DNA of 42,498 nucleotides, taken from NCBI GenBank assembly GCA_020720805.1, contig DYNZ01000022.1, forward strand, positions 1 through 42,498, in the 5' to 3' direction. Position 1 is the first letter of the stretch, and every line of letters begins with the position of its first letter. Positions 42,076 to 42,498 of the stretch are shown here, piece after piece. Under the pieces are notes generated by a model. It searched no databases. It was not told where the DNA came from and worked only from the letters and a program-made list of their open reading frames with translations. Made by a program: the position numbers and the translations under genes. The DNA is from Leptospira biflexa. GTDB taxonomy: Bacteria > Spirochaetota > DYNZ01.

Positions 42076-42498
42076 TTACGTCAAATAGTCCGATGTTTTT
42101 GTGATAGGTAAAAAAATTTCAGCGAGATTGGCGTGTTGGACAGTTTCCTGGCTATGGTCATTGGCGCTATGGATATAAAAAATACCTCTATGCTTGCGTA
42201 CAATGTTATCAACCACTGATAGACCAAGACCAAATGCAAATTTTTCAAAGGCTCCGACACCACCTTCCAGCAATGGGTTAATTCTGAAAAATGGTTCTAA
42301 TACCATTTTTTCCTGGCCCTTGGGTATGCAATTTTTTTCATTCACTTTATTCTTAAATGACAGGCATATATAATTGCCGGATTTGTACGTAACAATATCA
42401 ATATTGCTGTTGGCTTCTGAATATTTAATAGCGTTGATCAGCAATTCGTAAGCGCGAATTTATCCCATCTTGCTTTTTGAACCGTGGTATGGTATAAG
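42076..42498 (-). pseudogene. Histidine kinase ATPase domain, frameshifted, cut by window
   Basis: The C-terminal ATPase of a sensor kinase: LLINAIKYSEAN (N box), EKMVLEPFFRI (F box), FAFGLGLSVVDNIVRKH (G2 box), and ILPITK-like end. Reading upstream, ARWDKFALTN fits the family before the N box, but AATTG (plus-strand CAATT at 42442-42446) lacks one base that would give AATTTG, so the frame is broken. The 5' part lies outside the window. It converges with the second lipoprotein. Confidence 0.75.

Overview
This window looks like a chromosomal segment of a Gram-negative (diderm) bacterium, moderately AT-leaning. Signal peptides, lipoboxes and a predicted outer-membrane barrel support the two-membrane envelope. 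The mix (long-form HflX, fungal-type LeuA, pyruvate phosphate dikinase, many GHKL/receiver signalling proteins, B12-riboswitch lipoproteins) would fit a spirochaete or a deltaproteobacterium-like lineage. That assignment is a weak inference; there is no rRNA here to settle it.

Layout. 1-2969: a mobile-repeat edge, a VOC protein, an RRM RNA-binding protein, a small secreted protein and serC. 3038-8059: two large sensory genes on the minus strand (a CheB-CheR-PAS fusion, then a PAS-histidine kinase-receiver), both broken by stops or indels. 8310-9589: a zinc-ribbon-like small protein, an unknown gene, tRNA-Leu(CAA) and a hotdog thioesterase. 9755-13611: der, plsY, gpsA and a TPR protein. 13787-20932: a LOG-family protein, a frameshifted rsgA, hflX with a GHKL+HDOD regulator, a pseudouridine synthase and a DMT transporter. 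21611-24938: an unknown membrane protein, a crotonase, a receiver+RsbW-like ATPase and an outer-membrane barrel. 25146-33363: ppdK, a ROK sugar kinase, proC, a CheY-like protein with a coiled-coil neighbour, and leuA. 33772-40254: glgP, an orphan peptide/nickel-type ABC permease, a second crotonase and a SulP transporter. 40369-42498: a cobalamin riboswitch, two unrecognised lipoprotein genes and the 3' part of a frameshifted histidine kinase.

The most striking non-coding signal is a family of short intergenic elements present at six loci. They resolve into two units. X is about 101 nt with imperfect inverted ends and TA flanks. Y is about 100-200 nt with TA flanks. X is found inside Y at 21211-21584 and Y inside X at 38206-38414; in each case the empty site is visible in another copy in the window and the TA dinucleotide is duplicated. 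They behave like non-autonomous transposable elements. One Y copy separates the B12 riboswitch from the lipoprotein genes it probably controlled.

A second theme is gene decay in signalling genes: four loci carry seven lesions (three in-frame stops, four single-base indels in homopolymer runs). Assembly or sequencing error is an alternative, particularly for the indels.
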